NCBI GenBank assembly: GCA_949130485.1
Contig: OX422184.1
Coordinates: 3,595,204 to 3,659,203, forward strand
Direction of reading: 5' to 3'
Length of the DNA: 64,000 nt
From: Agelas oroides
Taxonomy: Eukaryota; Porifera; Demospongiae; Agelasida; Agelasidae
How positions within the stretch are numbered: the stretch's first letter is position 1; each line of letters begins with the position of its first letter. The notes under the pieces are model-generated. The model saw only the letters and a program-made list of their open reading frames with translations. It was not told the DNA's origin and ran no database searches. This document shows positions 11,901 to 23,594 of the stretch, one piece after another. Made by a program: the position numbers and the translations under genes.

Positions 11901-14900
11901 GTAGTCCAGAAGCTTCCTACAGTTTGAAAGCACACTCCATCACTAACTCAGGAGACATATGAGCTACTGTTCTGGCATGCATTGACCTCACCCTTTCCAG
12001 TTTTTGTATTTTATTCAGGTAGGATTCATTCAGTCCTTTCATTGTTCTGCTGTTCTTCACCAGTTCCCTTATGAGCTCTTCCTTCAGTCTATACAAGTGG
12101 AGGTACAACGGTAGAGTGAGGTATGGTGCACGTGGGGGGTTGGGGGTGTATGGGGTTGAGTCAACTTGAGTGTGAATCAGGGATGAAGCTAAGCATAGTC
12201 CGAATGGTAGCACAGGCACGCTCTGAACATTATAATGCCTCGTTCCCAGGCCCTCGCCCAGCTTCCCGTCGCTTGTACACTTAAGTGTACTGCAAGCGAC
12301 AGGAACCTGGGTGAGGGCCTGGGAACGAGGCTAGTGAGGTACGGTACACGTGGGTGGGATATATGGGGTTGAGCCAACTTGAGTGTGAATCAGGTATGAA
12401 GCTAAGCATAGTCTGAATGGCACCACAGGCATGCTGTGAACATGCGTAGTAAGTTTAGAAGTGCATAATCAATAAGTTGGAAAACTAGGCTGGATGCCAT
12501 ACCATGCCCATCCTATTACAGCATGGCAAGCAAGTGTTGGAGTACTGTAGTAGGGGTAACACAAAGCATAGTTATACGTAGCTCCTGGTTCATGTCATAC
12601 ATATGTATGGTTCATGATTCATCCTATAGCTATAGTTCAGCTTACGTACTTGATTTTGGTGTTGAGATTCCTCATTTCGTCCTGTGCATCCAAAAGCCTG
12701 CATGTAAGGGATGAAATTCAAAGTAGAATGACCAGCTTGACTGGGAAAACAGGTGCAGGCTGCTGCATGCACAATTATTAAGCACCATCAGTGTTCACAC
12801 CTGAACTGAGTACCAGTGCAGAAGTATAGATATAGACAGACATTCGGGTTGGTTGACCTTGAAACAATGACCCTACATTACCTGCATTTCATGCTGTATT
12901 CAAAACCTCATATTATTAATAAGTGCAAACAGGGCTATCTGAAAACCAAACAGCTTACCAATACAAAACAAATGTACTAAAGAACTCTTAAAAAGAAATA
13001 TATAGGAGGCCTCTTGAAGCTCTCTCAGTTCTCTGGTTGTTTAACAAGGCATCAAGGGCTGAAGTTGAACACCAGGATGTGCCTGACATGTTGGTCTTGA
13101 TGATACTTTGATAATTAATTGATTGGCAATGCAAACACATTGTTGAGGGTATTGGCAGGGCCAATTTGTTGATGCTTATTCAATGTTGTATCAAGGCTTA
13201 CTTACTAGTGTATTTAACAAGAGTATCATGGTGTGCATGTCAGTGACAGTACTATTCTACTCACTTTGTGTCCGCTACCACTAGTTGTTTCTTTGCTTCT
13301 ATTGCACTCTCATTCAGTAGATCCACCTCAGCCATTACAACCTCCTCGTCATCTTCGTCCCCTTGTGCCAGGCCTGGTTGATCAAAAAGAATGACAAGAA
13401 GAAAAACAGCACGCAATATGCATGCAATCTGTACCAAATAACATCTACTGTTTATACCACTGCCCTAGATTATAGGCAGTACCAGCATGATCTGATCATC
13501 AACAAGCTCTTGGGCATCTCCTAGCCTCATTCCCAGGCCTGGGGAGAGCCTGGGAATGAGGCTAGGCATCTCCCACTGTGACTATCACTGCTGTACCAAC
13601 TGTTACATGCAATACCAGGTAGTATGATCACTGAACCACATCTCCCTCTTAAAATAGGCAACCTATAGACGTTATACGCCCACTGTGCAGAACGCGTTTA
13701 GGTCATTCATTAGGCCCCAATTTGTTGATTATTAGTTTCTCATCGGCCGCCCGCACGAATTTTCTGCGTTTGAATTTATCACCATTATCATATTTTCGCA
13801 TGCTAACGATGTATGGACAAACCGGATAAGCATAGCGATGAACGTAACGCTACCAAATGTGTCTGTCTACTGCACAGCATCCAAAAGAACCCTTCTGCAA
13901 TGGCGTATAATGAGCCCTGATCCTCCTGGAATCATGTTTGTCAAGTTCTTTGATGAGAAATATCTGCCGGCTATGGATAAATACATAATGGTAATACCTG
14001 CCTGCCCGCATTGCGCGCAGGTAAAGCACCTGATGAGAAACTAAAAATCAATGAATTGGGGCCTTACCTGTCGGGCTGGTGTGACATATGTAAACTGTAT
14101 TGTACACCTACATTCAACAGCTGTACCAAATATCATTGTGCACATCAATACATACATGTACCTTACCCACCTGTTTCCACTCTTGCATCCTCCATGTACC
14201 ACTGACTCCACCTCTGAAGGTGACCAGCTCGTGATGTGTCTGGCTCTTGTGAACTAGCCTCTAGTGGAGTGGAAGCTCGGAAGGCTTCTGAATTACCACT
14301 TGTGTCATGGTGGGTCTTCTCTCGACTTTGCTCTGGTGTTTCTGTTGACGGCTCTTTGCTGTGAGTTTCTGAACTGGGAGCTGTGCTGAGAGCATCATGA
14401 CCTCCAGATCTTAGGGTTCGTGTTTGACCAAGTTCTGCTGCTTCCCTTTAGAAGTTGAATATATAGGAGTATGTCAATAAAGTTGCTAGCTGTCATAAAG
14501 GTCAAATTCTGATGGCTCAGAACTTACATTTTGACTTATAAAGTAAATATACTACCTGGGTGTGGCTCACTGTAGATATCGATATCTAGTATGGTAGAGT
14601 ACAATCCAGAACAACAACAGAACTTGCATACTAGAGCTACATAATTTACTGTTGTCATATGACTCGATAACAGTCCTATAGCTAGCCCCTCAATTTCATA
14701 CTATTGTCCTATGGTGACACACTTTTGTGCAAGTCCTCAGATGAAGGGTGGGAAGTGAAAATGATAACAAATGCTCTCGGGTACTTACCTAGAGGTTTGT
14801 TCAATTCTCTTGTATCCTTCTCCTAGAAGCAAGGCAACTGGCGGCTGGGAAAGAAACAGTGTGAAACTGTCATAACTATAGCTTGATCGATGCAATGCAT

Positions 14901-17900
14901 GTTCCTCACTTGGTCGTTTTGCTCTTGGTGTTCAACAAGACACTGTGTTAGGATCTGCATTGACTTAAGAACAGCTTCATCTGTAAAGTCCTATGTTTAT
15001 GTTGGTAGACAAACAAGAGCTCTCATGTGTAATGAAACGACTCTAAACATGCATGTCACTGTTTCCAAAGAGTCATGAAATAATTATGGACATAAACAGA
15101 AACAACTACTTTGTATCCTGGTCTTCAGTAGTCTCGATCGTGCCCAGACTCCACCCATAAGGAGAGGGTCTGGTGACATTCGGCTGATTCCTTGGGCTTT
15201 ATTAAAAATCCATAGCTTACTGTATGCATAGTTGAGAACTGATAACTATACATTTATGCAAAAAAAAGTACTGTGTCATCATGCTGTAGTAGCCAAGGAT
15301 TGGTAAATGGAAAATTCTCCCCAGAAAGCAGTCAGCGTTAAAGAAGATTGAGTTATCAGCAGAATGTCACCAGACCCTCTCCTCTCAGGTTGTGTCTAGA
15401 CTTTTCACACATATACGTAGGTCTTCAGCTACCTTCTACACACATATTTATACTGTAATGCTATCTTTCAACTATACTAAAAAATGCCCACAATAGGTCC
15501 TAACCTCCATTCTGCTTGTTTCCACCTTTCCTTCCAAGAGTGATCGGTTTGCCGTAAAGTCGACCAAAGTCTGCTGGAGCAAAGGAACAATCCTACTCTC
15601 CTCTTGAAGTGAATCAACACTATTGTCCTCCTCCATCAACACTTCAGATTGGTGTTCCATTTTGTCAGAGCTAGTCTCTCTGGTTTCTGGCTCTGATTCC
15701 ATGGGTGTAGCTAAAAATGCTTGAACACCAACACTAAGTCTTGTAATGTGTTCTTTTGCAGAAAGAACACCTCCTTTTTCATTCTCCTTCTCCAAAGAGT
15801 CCCTTTGCTGTTGGATAATTGCCTCCTGCTCAGACAGTTCGCTCTCCATGGAGAATAACTTTTCCAGAAGCTGCTGCACTTCTGATTGTAGCCTGGTTTC
15901 TGTCTCCTTTGCTGAAACCCACAACCTTTCAATTCTCTCCTTCTCTTGGAGTAACAGGTTGTAGTTCTTCTGTAGCTCATTCACCTCTTCCACCTTCTCA
16001 GCAAACAGCTCCTCGTCCGTTTCCAGATCAACCTGACATCTCTCCAGCTCTGATCTCAGCAATTCGATTGTTTCCAAAGCTCTTTTGGAGACAGGAGACT
16101 GAGATGCTACTGCCATTTCTGATAGTGCAAATGAGAAAAGTAGCCAAGGCCATAAATGCTTTGACTAAGGCTTTGGTCGATCAGCACAGCAGCCTGACCA
16201 ATCAGTGTACATGTAAAGATGAAGTAAACTATATTGCTTGATTCAAGTAAAATTCATGATATTCATAGCATCACGTGCCAAGGTGGGTGTGACGGTCATC
16301 CACTGGGTAATGTATATACTAGTTAGCAATATACCTCTGCATTTGTAGATGAAGAAAGCCAACTCAACAAGCACTTAAATTGAACATGTTTAGTTACTGT
16401 TGTCCTCCTCCCTGCAGTTTCGGAAGCATGCACTTAACTAGGTAGGTAAAATTCTAACCTCTTGTCTATTAATTGAACTAGACTGGTAATTACCCATTCC
16501 CTAGATAGCACATGCTAAAATACCTATATAGCTATGATTTGAACATGTCCTCTCCCTACTGCAGCTACATGCACATATACTCAACTCTATGTAATTACGA
16601 TGTACACATGAAGGTGCATCCTATTTTCAGGAATTCACCTGCTGGAGTGACTTCTGGTGGCAGTGAACTGAAGTCTGCTTTCTGACCCTGGAGACTCCTC
16701 AGCCATTCCTCTAGCTGGTGCAGCTGGTGGGGATCCAAAGTGTCAGCACTCCTCAGGAGGGAGAGCTGCTCTGCTGCAGACTGGAGGGACGTCTGGTAGT
16801 GTGCACACTGCTGGTGGGACAGTTTTAGTTCCTGTTCAAGCTGCCTCAGTTGTAGTTCAGTATCAGAGAGCTACAAAGGTTGTGTGGAGAGATTGACAAT
16901 GAAAAGAGAAAGAAATTAGTCATAATTATAGAACTGTCATGGGTAATATTACATAGCAGACATTTCAACTCTACATTCTGTCACATATATGAATGTCATT
17001 TATCCTGTATTTGTCATAACTATTTCATCCAAAAATTTGGCACCTGTTATTCTTCGGCACCCCCTAGCCATTGAAGTAAGTAAGGGAATTCCCAAATTTT
17101 CTAGATGCCATCTCTAATAACTGTGTGTGCATTTTCGGCATGAGTTAAACTGTTTCCATACAAAGTTGTTACTGCTGAAAGCCAGCAATAGGAGCATTTG
17201 GTGCTGATTCAAGCTGTAAGTTCCACTGGTAAATGTGCCAAGATCACGCCGGGGTTTTCGTAGTGACAGATAGATAGATAGATAATTTGCATGGCTATCA
17301 TTAACCTTCACCCTCATGTAGCTACAACCAGATTTGGTCTTCATTTTATTCTATACAACTCATATCTAAAATGCTAGCAACCGCAATACACTTATCTGAG
17401 GCCAAAGGGTGTTCAGATAAATGATAAGTGTATTCATTGAAGATGCAACTGTGTACTGTCTATAGTCAATCTGAGGCCAAGATAACTGATAGGAGTATTG
17501 ATTGAAGATGTGACTGCTGTATACCATCTACACCATACCATACCAATGCATACCTCTACCATGACTGAAGAGTCCACTGTCATGACTGTCCTCGCAGTGC
17601 TGGGTTTCGAGGCCTGGTTCTTCAACAGCTCCTCTCTCAAGGCTTGTATCTCATCATGCAGCTCCTGAAACTTACTGGCCTGGGGGTCTTGGTTTATCAC
17701 AGGTCGATTGCAAATGTTACGAGCCTGAATTGAACAGTACAGATAGGGTTATGATTATGAACGAGCTAGTGTAGCATAGAAAAGTAGCGTCATTAATATG
17801 GTGGAACCAGGTCATTTTAGCATGGCTAGGCTATCTTGTACATATGCAGCCTCGTTCCCAGGCCTTCCCACTGTACAGTTTTTGATCGCTTGCAGCAAAA

Positions 17901-20900
17901 CCTGGATGGTGTTTTACACTACACAGTCTAGGCATACTTTAAGTCATACGAAGCTCTCTCTAACAAATTTCCAACCTCTAATCAAAATTTAAATGTACAG
18001 GATGATGCCTCTGTAGTTCTGCAGATTCTTCACTCTTACATAAAGTTTAATTGGCCCTCAACACTTACTCACACTGTGTATGGCAACACACACATCAATC
18101 TAGAATATCACAATGAGTTTACTAGCCTCGTACACAGGCCATCTAGAGGGAAAAGTTCTCCTCCCGTGTGGTACAAGGCTATAGCCCCTAAACCAGGCCA
18201 CAGGGAGCTCTTACGTATGACATTGTTTAAACATGACTCACCCTCTTAGCATACTTTAAGGAGTTGAGATTCTCAGCAAAATTGACTGCAGCAGGACTGA
18301 GGCATGTGATCATTGCCGTGCGAGCATTTCCTCCCAAGGAATCCTTCAACAGTCTGGTGATCTTTGACTCACGATATGGAACATGGGAGGACTTTCGCTT
18401 TGGGTCTCCTAGGGCACTTATGACATTGCCAAGTGCAAGGAGACCACTGTTGATGTGTACCGACTCTGTAGAATATGGAATGATAATGCATGTAGATGAA
18501 GAACTACGGATCTGTGAAATGGAGTGCAATAAACACAATACAGCAATGAGATTGCAATGCCACAAGATTGGATGTAGAACAGTACGTGTGCACAAAGTGG
18601 GTGACAGTCTAAAGGTGTATGGAAGTCCATGAAACAATGTAGATTGTAAATACCGTATTTATTAATAGAACGCATGATCTAATCTGGCGCAAGAAATTCA
18701 ATTCTGAAAATAATTATTTATGGGTAATTTATGGTGGATCCAACTTAGCGCAAGCCACCACTAAATTAATTTTGGGTTGATCCAATTTAGCGCAATACCA
18801 GGAATGAAGCCTCTCAGGTGTCCCAGTCAGTTTATTTTGTGGCAACAAAGGGCAGTCATGTGCGTTTTATTTGAAAAATATGGTATGACTGGTATTTGAG
18901 ATGATGATGAACCAACATCTCAAAGATATACTAAACACAGAGTGATTTAGGCTACAGAGACCTGACACATGTATGAGAGATATAATCAACACTTGATCTA
19001 CAACCCACTGAGAATTGTCAACTAGTTGACAACACCACAATCTTCAGCTGACCTTTGAACCTTTCTCCCCTGTTGCCCGTCTTTCCTGCCTTCTCAGAGC
19101 CAGCTAGATCCACAAAGTGAAACTTGGCAGACAGACACTGCTCCACTGAGGTACCATCACTGTCTTCAGATGCCGGAGCACCTTCCTCTGCTAGTAATTC
19201 ACCAGCCACCTTCCATCTTTGCTCTTAGAGGAGGACACAAAGAGATACCCGGTACATGTGTGTATAAAGTTATGAACTTGCACGTAAAAGTTTCTTACAC
19301 ACAAAACATTAGTATCTAAGCAAGGATAGCCTTGAAGCCAGCTTCATTCCCAGACTTCCTGGCTCCGAAATGTGAATATTGAAGTCGTACAGCAGGGGGA
19401 GCCTAGCCTCATTCCCAGGCCACTCCCAGATTTTATCTCGCAGCTGTTTTTTCTCCACAGCTGTGAGATAAAATCTGGGAGTGGCCTGGGAACGAGGCTA
19501 GGTGTCTTTTCTCATATTAACAACGCCAAGGGTAGAAAGACGTTATGTGGGCGTCAAAAAGAGCAAAGATAGTGGGTGACTTACTACACACATCTAACTA
19601 GCAGGAGGGAAATATCCAAGCATCTCGCGCATGCATTCTTTGTTTCTAACCTGGAGCGGTACGTTTTTCGCTTCACTTCGCGAACGTTCGAAACTCCAGC
19701 GCTTGGGGCAGAAACTACAAGATAAGGCCTCAAGCTCGTTCTTTCAATGGGGGACCCCTCCCCCCATCTGTCTACCTAGGTAGACACTGACGTCATTCAC
19801 GTGATAAATATACCAGGCCTTCCCCCTCCATTCTTGCATACTGCAAGCGAAAAAAAAACTGGACGGTGGGAAGGCCTGGGAACGAGGCTACTATCCCCCC
19901 ACTAAACCATCTTGTGTAGTAAAGGTGTGCTATGAGTTTAAATCAGGCCTACCGATGAGGATGGTGAATACAGCATGTGATCTGCTGGATCTCTGGTTCA
20001 TCTGGGTGGCTCCGGTGATCCTCGCTGTGTTCCCCACCTCCAACCAGCCCAAGGCCTCCTCAGCACTGGACACTGGCTGCTCTGTGGCGCCCACAACAAC
20101 TGTGTAATATATCACACACACACACACATAAGGGGAAGAAAAGTAGCCTTGAATCCAGGCAGATTCTGTCTCACGTACAACTTTTCTCCAAAGCTATGAG
20201 ACAAAAGCTGGAACTGAAAGCCTGGGCTCGAGGGCTAAAAGAAAAGTGGAGGTCCCAGGTTTTAGCAACACAAGCAGCAGATTTTTCTTTTTATTTCACT
20301 TGGTATACTCAGTCTGACTCGATCAGCACTTCACAAGAAGGCCATCTTGGATGGGAGTCAAATTTAATTAACCATCTTCCCCTTGGGAGACCAGCTCCTG
20401 GAGCTGAAAGGACTTGGAGGTTAAATTCCTCACCCTCACCTTTGCATCCTTACGAAGGAACATTCAGCTGTGTGTCCCAGGGACTCCCTTATGTCTAGAT
20501 ACACAATCATGTACTTCCAGTTCTCTACTTTTGCACCTCTTTCCATTATGGTTGAAGTGCAGTAATGTATTTTCGATAGAGGGCGTGCATGTGACGTCAT
20601 CGGCAGGCAATTTTTGCATACTTCCGTATATGTGCCGCCATCTTGAGAGGCAACGAATAGGGAAATTGTATGGTGAGGCCTATTCTACGACCTCACTTTG
20701 AGGTACAGAGTATGCATTTAGCTTCAACTTTATATTATGCAGAGAGCTAGTCATAACAGTTATCATGCCTATACAAGAAAGGAATGCTGCTTGTAGGATC
20801 ATTGCTAGCGTGGAGAGTTCGACGCGCTAGTACATAAGTCCCATTAAAAACCATCCATTTTGCCTATCAAGATGGCGGCGTAGCAAGGGTTGCTACGATG

Positions 20901-23487
20901 CGATGACGTAAATGTACGCCCTCTATTAGCTAGTAAACAAGAAGATGCCAATTAGGGGCAGTATCATTCACTTGCCCCTATATTTCACTTCCTTCCATTC
21001 GCATAAATTGCCTACTCGATCTCAAAATTGACAGGTACGGTCTAGGCAAATTAGTTATATACCTATGTGACTGATAATTCATTATGGTCCACCTCTTTTT
21101 TTTATTCTTTTGGTTTTCATTCACAATATATGGGAGAGGAGTGAATAATGGGAAAAGCCTAGCCTCATTCCCAGGCCACTCCCACCTCCAGTTTTCCCAC
21201 GTACCTGTGCGTCCCTCTTCATCCTCTCTGATGAGGATTTCCCTGGCAGTCATCGTGTTGTCTATGAGGTCTCTCAACTCCTCCTTGTAGATCTCAATGT
21301 ATGACACATGTACACTGAACTCAATCCCTGGTTTGCTCATCTGCACGAGAAATTAAAAATGTTTGACATTATACGATAATGTGTTTATCATACGTTTAAC
21401 TCATGTGAATATACAGGAGTCAATGAGGAATCCTTTCAGCTGTGTGCAGTTTATAAAAACCACTACAATGTGCAATAATCCATGTACAGGGTTTCATAGG
21501 GGGGGACACTGGGATTCTCCCCCCCCCCCCTACCCCAGAAATTTGAAAATTATGATGTCATAATTGCTTCAACAGCTACAATAGGGAGCATAATTATATA
21601 TACTTAATGTATTGTAGCTGAATCGGATGTTTCTTATCCTTAAATATGTCCAGAATTGCATTAAAATCTACAAAACCCTAGTGGGTGCACTAACATGCAC
21701 ATGCACCCTTTGCATGCATCTACATCCCCCCCCCAAGGAAAAAATCGTGTATGAAACCCTGATGTGTGTACCTATACGGCTCACTAATGCTGAGCATAGT
21801 ATTGCAAACCCTAATACACCATTAAATTTCAGAGCACACCAACCTGAATGTGTTGGAAAATATCTTCCAGTGCTCTTGGAATCATTCCACTCCGGTCATG
21901 CCCTGAGTCAAGTAAGTGCTCACTTCCCATGGTGTAAGATTTGCCAGAGCCGGTCTGACCGTAGGCAAACACTGTGGCATTGTACCCCTCCAGACACGAG
22001 GCAACAAGAGGACTGACACTCTTCTCATACACAACAGCCTGAGGGGGAAGAGAATCTCTAATAGTAACTCACCTCCAGGTCCCTACCCAACATTTCATCC
22101 CCTGCAATATTTGTAGTTTTCTTGGGCAAGACCCATTCCCAAACTCTCTCTACAACCTTGGAATGGAACTAAGAGAGCCACGTTCCCAGCCCTTCCTCGG
22201 CTCCAGTTTTTGAATGCTTGCAGTATGCAAAAACGGAGGGGGAAGGCCTGCCAGATTTAGCCATGTGCGATGACCGCGTTCCTTTACCTGGATATTGCAG
22301 TGGCACTAAAAAAAGTACAAAAAACTTTCCCTGTACTCAAGATGGTGGCCTTAGGGACGTGAAGAAGTATGTTTTTTTTTTTGTCTCTAGTTTAGAGGCG
22401 GAAAAGGTCTGTCTGGAATGAATAATTATTTAGTGCTGATATATATCACATAAATGGCCCTCTGTAATACAGGTACCTATGTTGGCCCAAGGTGACCACA
22501 GTATGAAGGATTCTACTGAACTATGGACACGCCTACTTTGATTACCTGTGAGGTGTTAGGTGGGAAGACCCAGTCAAACCGGAATGACCTGTCCTTCCCA
22601 ATCACCAGCTGGTCATGGCTGACAAACTGGACACACATGTCACTGGAGCGGAGTTGCTCCTGTTCCAACATGGGACGAACCTGCCAGGCAAATGTATTTA
22701 GGCATAAGGAATTTACCAATTTGTGCTGACAGGTACGTAGGCAAGTCATCATTAGGTTATACCAAAACTGATTATACACATACAGTTTTCATATCTGGTA
22801 AGTCAAATGTGTCTCATTACATGTACTGTTGAGCAAGCAAGGATGGCTAGTGTGCATAAGGGTAGCAACAAAAACAATTAGGTGCTGTAAGGATATCAGT
22901 GTGTTCTTTATAGTTTTAGATTGTTAACTGGAAGTTAGTTGCAATGTATGAAATCAATTAGGTATGGGTTTAATACCACATCACTGGAGTACAGCTGCTC
23001 TTGTTTCAAGATAGGATGAACCCAACGGGAGACATTCTATGCTAACAGGTGGGCAGGTTGTCATACCAAATTGTTGTCTTCTCATAGACTCATTCCAAGA
23101 AAATAAAAAGTAGTTTGCACATTCCTGACTAAGCCAAAAAATGGGCAGTAAGTGGCTAAGGGTAGGAGCAAAACTGTCCAGGTTTTTGTATGTCTTTGGC
23201 ATAATTTGTTTGACAGAGCTGCCAATAATTAACTTGTCTGAGAATTATGACATCAGTTTTGTGCGGCCTTACTACCTGATCACAAACGACACTCCAGAGT
23301 TGCTACATATGTAGTAAACGGATAACATTATTAGGAAAACGAATGACATTAAATTTCTAATTAATGCCCACACAGGCGCATTGAAATCAGAGTGCAGACT
23401 GCAGTCAGTATAAAGAAACAGGATGCGGATTGACTACATGTAGGGCATACTAACCCGCACAATTACTCTCACAGGGACTTCAGTCAT
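5983..23487 (-). CDS. KIF27/KIF7-like: Kinesin-4-type motor, KIF7/KIF27 (Costal-2) family
   Basis: Thirty exons, in transcript order: 23487-23455, 22680-22546, 22038-21844, 21340-21205, 20099-19953, 19223-19053, 18465-18242, 17724-17554, 16870-16639, 16118-15505, 14990-14910, 14844-14789, 14445-14171, 13373-13265, 12697-12650, 12088-11992, 11916-11816, 11375-11312, 11159-11116, 10992-10893, 10411-10322, 10176-10112, 9523-9439, 8647-8356, 8296-8242, 8162-8082, 7927-7582, 7005-6503, 6223-6171, 6011-5983. They sum to 4632 nt, giving 1543 aa, with GT-AG junctions and matching phases throughout. The motor is residues 5-347: P-loop GQTGSGKS 83-90, switch I NQRSSRSH 201-208, switch II DLAGSE 254-259, and [18 protein letters not shown] in exon 7. 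The rest is long coiled coil. Blocks typical of KIF7/KIF27 are [10 protein letters not shown] (exon 16), the [12 protein letters not shown] block (exon 23), ARYFNKVV (exon 27), and [20 protein letters not shown] with KKQLRQLS near the C-terminus. Family members act at the cilium tip and in Hedgehog signalling (KIF7) or ciliary motility (KIF27). Which paralogue this matches, or whether it predates their split, cannot be decided here. Length compares with about 1340-1400 aa in vertebrates. Confidence 0.94.
7292..7308. repeat. Poly-G run (17 G)
   Basis: Homopolymer of 17 G on the plus strand in a kinesin intron between the exons at 7582-7927 and 6503-7005. It is a likely site of length polymorphism or sequencing slippage. 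Confidence 0.95.
9160..9332. mobile_element. Partial pogo-like MITE
   Basis: The motifs TTCGGATAAGTG and TTCGGATAACTGAAG recur, and the block ends with ATAAGTGACTTCCTAC. This matches the right terminus of the full element at 32973-33482. The left terminus is not recognisable. It lies in a kinesin intron. Confidence 0.6.
9783..9929. repeat. Intronic inverted repeat (hairpin)
   Basis: Arms of about 66 bp, 9783-9848 and 9864-9929, separated by 15 bp. ATTATCACCATAGTAC at the left pairs with GTACTATGGTGATAAT at the right. It sits in a kinesin intron and has the form of a small foldback element. Confidence 0.85.
12116..12440. repeat. 115-bp direct duplication flanking a foldback MITE
   Basis: About 115 bp at 12116-12230 are repeated with modest divergence at 12334-12440; both contain GGGGTTGAG and AAGCTAAGCATAGTC. 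A 98-bp foldback element at 12236-12333 separates the copies. It ends CCTGGGAACGAGGCTA, and its arms meet at TACACTTAAGTGTA. The whole block is in a kinesin intron. Confidence 0.8.
13522..13564. mobile_element. Minimal foldback MITE with 9-bp TSD
   Basis: A 43-bp element that is almost only terminal inverted repeat, TAGCCTCATTCCCAGGC at the left and GCCTGGGAATGAGGCTA at the right. It is flanked by perfect 9-bp direct repeats GGCATCTCC at 13513-13521 and 13565-13573. It lies in a kinesin intron. Confidence 0.9.
13713..14062. mobile_element. Harbinger-like MITE (TTA target duplication)
   Basis: Terminal inverted repeats of about 32 bp: GGCCCCAATTTGTTGATTAT at the left, mirrored at the right end (14031-14062, ending GAATTGGGGCC). 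TTA on both sides (13710-13712 and 14063-14065) fits a PIF/Harbinger-type 3-bp duplication. A 68-codon open frame inside shows no recognisable domain. It lies in a kinesin intron. Confidence 0.7.
15143..15388. mobile_element. Degenerate foldback element
   Basis: CCCAGACTCCACCCATAAGG and GAGAGGGTCTGGTGACATTC near 15143-15182 are mirrored near 15363-15388 by GAATGTCACCAGACCCTCTC. The termini resemble the TAGTCTCG family but are eroded. It lies in a kinesin intron. Confidence 0.5.
19404..19500. mobile_element. Foldback MITE (TAGCCTCG family)
   Basis: Near-perfect hairpin of 97 bp: TAGCCTCATTCCCAGGCC at the left, GGCCTGGGAACGAGGCTA at the right, with inner arms CAGATTTTATCTC and GAGATAAAATCTG. 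It lies in a kinesin intron. Related fragments lie at 17849-17893, 19816-19891, 21160-21200 and 22180-22250. Confidence 0.85.
20576..20926. mobile_element. MITE with TAGAGGGCG termini
   Basis: The terminal inverted repeat TAGAGGGCGTGCATGTGACG at the left is mirrored by the right end ACGTAAATGTACGCCCTCTA. A second internal dyad has ATCTTGAGAGGC against GATGGCGGCG-type arms. The ends are TA, consistent with a TA target. It lies in a kinesin intron. Confidence 0.7.
22976..23180 (-). pseudogene. Relic duplicate of kinesin exon 2 inside intron 1
   Basis: Read on the minus strand, 23022-22976 gives a peptide close to the start of exon 2 ([14 protein letters not shown] against [14 protein letters not shown]). 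The adjoining intron also matches: TGCTAACAGGTGGGCAGGTTG against TGCTGACAGGTACGTAGGCA, and the GGGTAG-CAAAA stretches. There is no AG acceptor before the copy and homology fades after about 15 codons, so this is a dead tandem duplicate of roughly 340 bp spacing. It is excluded from the gene model. Confidence 0.75.
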
Positions 23488-23594
23488 TCTATCCCACAAG
23501 ACAACTCATCTGCAGCGCTGATTGATTGGGTGGGGCTGACACATGCGCGCGCGCGCGCGCTTTGGGCGCGCGCCGTTGCGAACTCGCACGAAAG
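23488..23594. promoter_or_regulatory. Divergent promoter between kinesin and SDR
   Basis: Only 107 bp separate the start codon of the kinesin (minus, 23487) from that of the dehydrogenase (plus, 23595). The interval holds an inverted CCAAT box (ATTGG, 23525-23529), a GGGTGGGG GC-box-like motif, an alternating TGCGCGCGCGCGCGCGC tract at 23544-23560 and a second GCGCGCGCC block. AAGATGGCCG, a YY1-like motif, overlaps the dehydrogenase start. No TATA box is seen. A shared bidirectional promoter is inferred from spacing and composition. Confidence 0.75.

Noticed and set aside
13838-14044. 68-codon frame in a kinesin intron
   Set aside because: It lies inside the Harbinger-like MITE, has no recognisable domain and no copy evidence of coding.
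23526-23594. Upstream extension of the SDR frame
   Set aside because: It would start at TTG and translate the CG tract; the first ATG is 23595 in a better context.
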